Shown: piece after piece, positions 59,860-64,000 of the stretch
Layout: each line of letters opens with the position of its first letter
Position numbering within the stretch: position 1 is the stretch's first letter
Source: Nageia nagi
Lineage: Eukaryota > Pinophyta
Direction: 5' to 3'
Assembly: GCA_050084985.1 (NCBI GenBank)
Contig: JBITNC010000001.1
Coordinates: forward strand, 64,356,001-64,420,000
Length of the DNA: 64,000 bases
The notes under the pieces: model-generated
Told to the model about the DNA's origin: nothing
The model's input: only the letters and a program-made list of their open reading frames with translations
Database searches by the model: none
Translations under genes and position numbers: made by a program

Positions 59860-60590
59860 ACTTGGACTCCGAGTCATTTTCGCCCTCTTGCTTTCTTTTC
59901 TTCTTCTCTCTGCAGTCCTTTCACCTGGAGTTTTAGATCTACCCTTCCCTATGGATTTCGATCGACCAGCGCCCCATTTGCCTTTGCTGCCCTTTTCTCT
60001 GCCTCTTCTGCGGACCATTAGTGCATCTTTTGCACTTTCCGTGGTTTTTCTCTGCATCTCCTTCGAAATAAGCAGGGGAACTAACTTTTCCATCCGTAGT
60101 TTCCTCATGGTAGAACTTACGGCAATTACTATGTTATCCCAAGAATCCGGGAGTGAACATAGCAATGCCATACACGGCTCTTCATCCTCCATATTTACTT
60201 CCATGGATCTCAGCTGATTAATAATCACATTAAACTGATTTAAATGCCCGGCAACATAATCTCCATCACTCATTCTTAGAGAGAAGAGCGTTCTCCATAA
60301 GAAGAAGTTGTTAACCAAGGACTTGGCCTGATAGAGCGAGGCCAATCTATCCCAAAGTATTCTTGCCGTGGGACATTCACTGATAGTGAGAAGTACTGAA
60401 TCAGCCAAGCATAATTGAAGAATACTTCTTGCCTTCCTATCTAGGACAGTTCACTCATCCTTATCTATCTCATTCTTCTAATCTTCCATGGCGGATACGG
60501 CTTCCCATAGGTCCCATTCAATCAGCAAATCCCCCATCTTCAGTTCCACAACTCAAAGCTTGAGCCATTAAACTTTTCAATCTCCATACA
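59860..60590 (-). pseudogene. Copia E gag
   Basis: Minus strand. EKFNGSSFELW near 60580-60550 and, after a one-base shift, KMGDLLIEWDLWEAV (about 60540-60500). Then LADSVLLTISECPTARILWD, LASLYQAKSLVNNFFL, LFSLRMSDGDYV, HLNQFNVIINQLRSM, ALLCSLPDSWDNIV (60408-60110), the UBN2 gag pattern. A strongly basic tail (about 60020-59880) rich in Arg, Lys and Gly takes the place of a nucleocapsid. The 206-codon open stretch makes this the best kept part of the element. Confidence 0.85.
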
Positions 60591-60757
60591 TCCAACTGTA
60601 TGTGTGGTAGACGTATTTACTCCTGCTAGCATCCACTCAACTCAAGGTTAAAATGATCACTTTCCTGAATCTACCTGGCTAGTACACAGACCCAACTTGA
60701 GGTTTTTTTCCTGTCCATATGAGAAACTGTGGAACTGGCCCATAGATTAGGATGATC

Positions 60758-60770
60758 GGCTTTGATACCA
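60758..60770 (-). other. Primer-binding site of copia E
   Basis: Minus strand TGGTATCAAAGCC, two bases from the LTR end. tRNA-iMet type with the same G-to-A variant as copia A. Confidence 0.8.
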
Positions 60771-60772
60771 CT

Positions 60773-61298
60773 TGTAAGAAAATCTAATGATGGAAATGAT
60801 TTTCTACTATTAACCTTTGAAAGATATTAACAAAAACAGTCTGCTGTACATGAAATATAGTGACCGTATTTTTATGGCATGTCTGCTGTACATTAATATC
60901 AGTGTACTGTATATTAATAGCAGTCCTGTACTATTAATTTAAGACCTTAAAATCTAATGCATATACTGATTTTTAACCAAAATACGTTCCATATATTTGG
61001 CCAGATTTATTCTACAGTCATTTTATCAGTTGCATTCAACATTAACCAGCAACATAAAATGATAACTAAACCAAGTACAAGAAGATATATCATAAAGATA
61101 TGATGGGAAAACCCTTGTGGGAAAACACTTCGGAGGAAAACAGGATCAGTCCAATATGATTTTATTACCAATGTAATCTTCAAAATCTAGTAATTACTAT
61201 TTCTTGGTGCCAAGTCTAACATGACTTCGACATAGTTTGACTAGTCAAAACTGGTGGTTATTTAAAGCACACATTACATATGGGTTTCATACTCAACA
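60773..61298 (-). mobile_element. Copia E 5' LTR (526 bp)
   Basis: Minus strand starts TGTTGAGTATGAAACCC and ends TTTTCTTACA. It contains the AAAACCCTTGTGGGAAAACA block (61108 on) often seen in copia LTRs. The inner end is fixed by the primer-binding site; the outer end is chosen by the TGTTGAG start and is less sure. Confidence 0.65.
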
Positions 61299-62515
61299 AG
61301 TAATAATAAAGGCACTTATGAGCTATCATAGGAAATCTTTTTTGCATTTAATGCTTCATTGAAAAATATAAGATATGAGACATGCTTTTCTAACAAGGAG
61401 GCAATCTCTTCAGAGGAGCAAAGAGCTAGACAGAAACTCCAAGAAGAAAGATTTGGGACTTTTAAACATTGAGAATAGTAACACACAAGTGTTTTATTCA
61501 GCTTTTCTTTTGCATTTGGTGTTTTTAGTTTGAATTTCTGCTGCAAGATGTAGAAGATACATCTTTAGGATTGTTTTTGGTGTAAGATGAAAAAGAGATA
61601 TCTTTAGTGTTGCTTCTGCTGCAAGATGAGAAAGAGTTATCTTTAGGGTTGTTCATGCCATAGAATGGGGAAGAGATATATTTACAATTTCTATGTTTGA
61701 GATTTGATTATGACTTTGAGATTTGGTGGAATTTGAGATGAATTATGCTACCTATAATAAGTTATATCTTGGTTGTTGCCGCTTGAGAGAGAAGAGGAGA
61801 AATTTTTAGTCAGCCATAGTTTCCCTAATAGGATGTTTTGGTGTACATGCCTACTAAAAGGTTGCCTTTCCCTTAGTCTACATTTAGGTGTTTCTTGAGC
61901 ATTCTAACTCTTTGATATTTTAGGGTTTTATGTGGTTAGGCTGAAAAGCTTTTCTTGTAATAACTAATGTGCTTATCATACCTTGGAGCATCACAATAGA
62001 AGGACCTAATAGAGGTTCAGAAGCATAGCAATATAATCCTCATCTTGTAAAAGTTGGGGATGCTTTTAAGTGTGAGGAGTAAATCCTATGCCAATCAGGC
62101 ATCTCTGCAAATAACAATCTCTCTTCGTCAATAAGGCATCCTTGCAAGTAATGATATTTGGTCCATCAATAAGGCCTTTGACTCCTTGCTAGCCCCACAT
62201 CAACGTCCTTTGGAATTTTAGAACTTTAGGATCAAGTTTGCACTATTCCTTTCGAATATGGGGCTATACATCAGATAAAAATCTTGAAGTGTCTACCATT
62301 CAGATTGCATCAACTCTTCTTTTCCTCCTTGATGATATTTTTAATACTTTGGTGAGTGTTTTCTTAACAATAAAACACAATCAAGGCCTCAGCTCGCAAC
62401 TTCAAGTCTAGGGCATGAGTATGAGGCATACATATAGTTCTTAATAAGCATCTAGATTTTCTCATTTCCCACTTCATTTTCCTGAGAAAGAAAGAAAATA
62501 TATTAATGTCCATGG
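61299..62515. other. Unassigned stretch between copia E and copia F
   Basis: Apart from the 39-bp repeats listed separately, no family is recognised. Short frames (a 76-codon minus-strand one at 61316-61546) have no support. Confidence 0.4.
61537..61692 (+). repeat. 39-bp tandem repeat, about four copies
   Basis: Unit near TCTGCTGCAAGATGAGAAAG followed by AGATATCTTTAGGGTTGTT. The third copy is closest to consensus, the fourth the most diverged. Confidence 0.75.
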
Positions 62516-63441
62516 GTGATCAAAAATAGGTCAATGGGACAAATGATGGCTGAATTTGAAATGAAGGATCTTGTTTTGATGAGCTACTTCCTTGGAATCA
62601 AAGTACATCAAACTAGTGAAGAGATTTTTGTGTTTCAAACCAAATATGCACTTGATTTGTTGAAGAGATTTGGGATGGAGCATGCAAACCAGTTCTAACT
62701 CCCATAGCCCATGGAGAGCACCTTTGCAAGGAGGATGGAGCACCAAAGACAAACAAAAAGGAGTTTAGAAGCATAGTAGGTAGTCTCACGTTTTTGACAA
62801 ATACTAGACCAGATTTGCAATCTGGTGTTTCTTGGGTTGCAAGATACATGAGTGATCCATCCATTGTTCATCTCAAGGCTGCAAAAAGATTGCTCAGATA
62901 TGTGAAAGAAACATTCAATTTTGGAATCCATTATTCATGTTCTTCCAAGATCAAACTCACAGGTTTCAGTGATAGTGATTGGGGAAGTGATTTGGATGAT
63001 AGGAAAAGTACTAGTGGCAATTGCTTCTCTCTTGGTTCAGGTTTCGTAACATGGAGCTCCAGAAAACAATCAGTTGTTGCTCTTTCAAGTACTGAAGCTG
63101 AGTATGTAGCATTGACAGGTGCCTCAGCACAAGCTTTATGGTTCAAGAAAGTGTTGAAGGAGATTGGAGAGGAGCAAAGAGGACCTACTTTGATTTTCTG
63201 TGATAACCAAAGTGCCATTAAGTTGGCACAAAACCCTATCCATCATTCCTTTACTAAGCACTTTGATATGAAGACACATTTCATCAGGGATTTGGTGGAA
63301 AGTGGAGAAGTTGTATTGAGGTTTTGTCCAACCCAAGACCAAGTAGCTGACATCTTTACAAAAGCAGTTGCTAAGCCTCAATTTTTGCTGCTAAGAGACT
63401 TGATTGTGAGCCCTCTTATCAGCAAGGGGGATTTTGAATAA
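62516..63441 (+). pseudogene. Copia F RT C-terminus and RNase H, comparatively intact
   Basis: Starts inside the RT: GQMMAEFEMKDLVLMSYFLG, then FQTKYALDLLKRFGM (62540-62680), a frame break near 62698, and a 215-codon open stretch 62794-63441: TRPDLQSGVSWVARYMSDPS, RLLRYVKETFNFGIHY, TGFSDSDWGSDLDDRKSTSG, ALSSTEAEYVALTGASAQAL, FCDNQSAIKLAQNPIHHS, FTKHFDMKTHFIR, and VADIFTKAVAK. All RNase H catalytic acids (D in FSDSDW, E in STEAEY, D in CDNQ) are present. The 5' part is absent, so this is a truncated copy, but the frame is the cleanest copia frame in the window. Confidence 0.9.
63425..63434 (+). other. Polypurine tract of copia F
   Basis: AAGGGGGATT lies just at the end of the coding frame (stop at about 63439), 26 bases before the LTR start. 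Confidence 0.6.
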
Positions 63442-63459
63442 TATTAAATTGAAATATAA

Positions 63460-64000
63460 TGTTGAAGACTCCCAAAATGAGCATAAATGAAGAAAATAAT
63501 ATTTTTCCTAGTTTTGATAGACAGTGGGACAGTCGATGGATGGAGGTCTTAAACTTGTCCAAATGAGCTCATATATAGAGGGTAGATAGCACACTTCACA
63601 AGCTTTCCAGCAGTTCAAAAACCAAGTGAAATAGAGCTATAAATCAAAAGTTACATTCTCTACAAAATGACTGGTTTTTTAGGGCCTGCATACACGGATT
63701 TTGTTTTTTAAAGTCTGTCTTTTGGTTTTTTCATTTAGTTATTCAGTTGTATGAAGTAGTTGGAAGGTCAGGGGATTATTCATCACCATTTTCATGGGTT
63801 CACCTGAACTCCATACTTGTATATATTCATTCTATGCATCGTACTGGATTGGATTGGTAATAATCAAGAATTCCAAAGTTCAATGACTTGGATATGGATA
63901 GTACAATTGCAAAGTTGATATTATTGGTTTGTATAGGGCATTTAATGAATATTTGATAACCTGCCGTGTGTGGGTTCTTCATGTTTCTCCTCTTAAACAT
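63460..64000 (+). mobile_element. Copia F 3' LTR, incomplete at window edge
   Basis: Starts TGTTGAAGACTCCC. Contains a TATA-like CATATATAGAGGG at about 63569-63581 and the text AGCTATAAATCAAAAGTTAC, similar to a block in copia A's LTR (AGTTGTAAAACAAAAGTTAT on the opposite strand). No CA end is certain before 64000. Confidence 0.6.

Overview
The window looks like nuclear DNA of a large-genome seed plant, most likely a gymnosperm. This rests on its AT-rich base, plant-type Ty1/copia, Ty3/gypsy, CACTA and LINE remnants nested in one another, the near absence of host genes, and heavy decay of coding frames. The species cannot be named from the sequence. No rRNA or tRNA gene, CRISPR array or intact virus-like genome is seen.

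Layout. 1-690: telomere-like minisatellite. 820-7620 (+) and 14130-20290 (-): two decayed copies, in opposite orientation, of one CACTA-type (Tnp2/Transposase_21) element. In both, the transposase is preceded on the same strand by acidic SSNDD-type repeats and a SET-domain-like segment. A truncated copia piece with LTR and primer-binding site (4480-5575) lies inside the first copy. 9190-13080 (+): a decayed copia. 20588-28625: mostly unassigned DNA with a possible LTR promoter, a hairpin cluster, one unrecognised protein relic and two minisatellites.

29490-51598 is a readable nest of three LTR elements. Copia A (minus strand, 5' LTR at 51052-51598) is split inside its integrase by element B (minus strand, 1.2-kb LTRs, no recognisable gag-pol, target duplication ATTCT at 30009-30013 and 49184-49188). 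Element B's 5' LTR is in turn split by a Ty3/gypsy array with three LTRs and two internal regions (36614-49127, plus strand). The order of insertion is copia A, then B, then gypsy. The two gypsy internal regions share four nonsense codons at equivalent positions.

52619-53918 holds the only likely host gene: two exons joined by a phase-compatible 900-bp GT-AG intron, product not recognised, with no usable start codon in frame. 54830-61298 contains two minus-strand copia remnants (D and E). Element E has a 5' LTR and carries a LINE 3'-end fragment. 62516-64000 is the 3' part of a better-preserved copia (F) whose 3' LTR runs off the window.

Nothing here forms an operon or pathway. The genes interact through nesting, so relative ages can be read from which element interrupts which.
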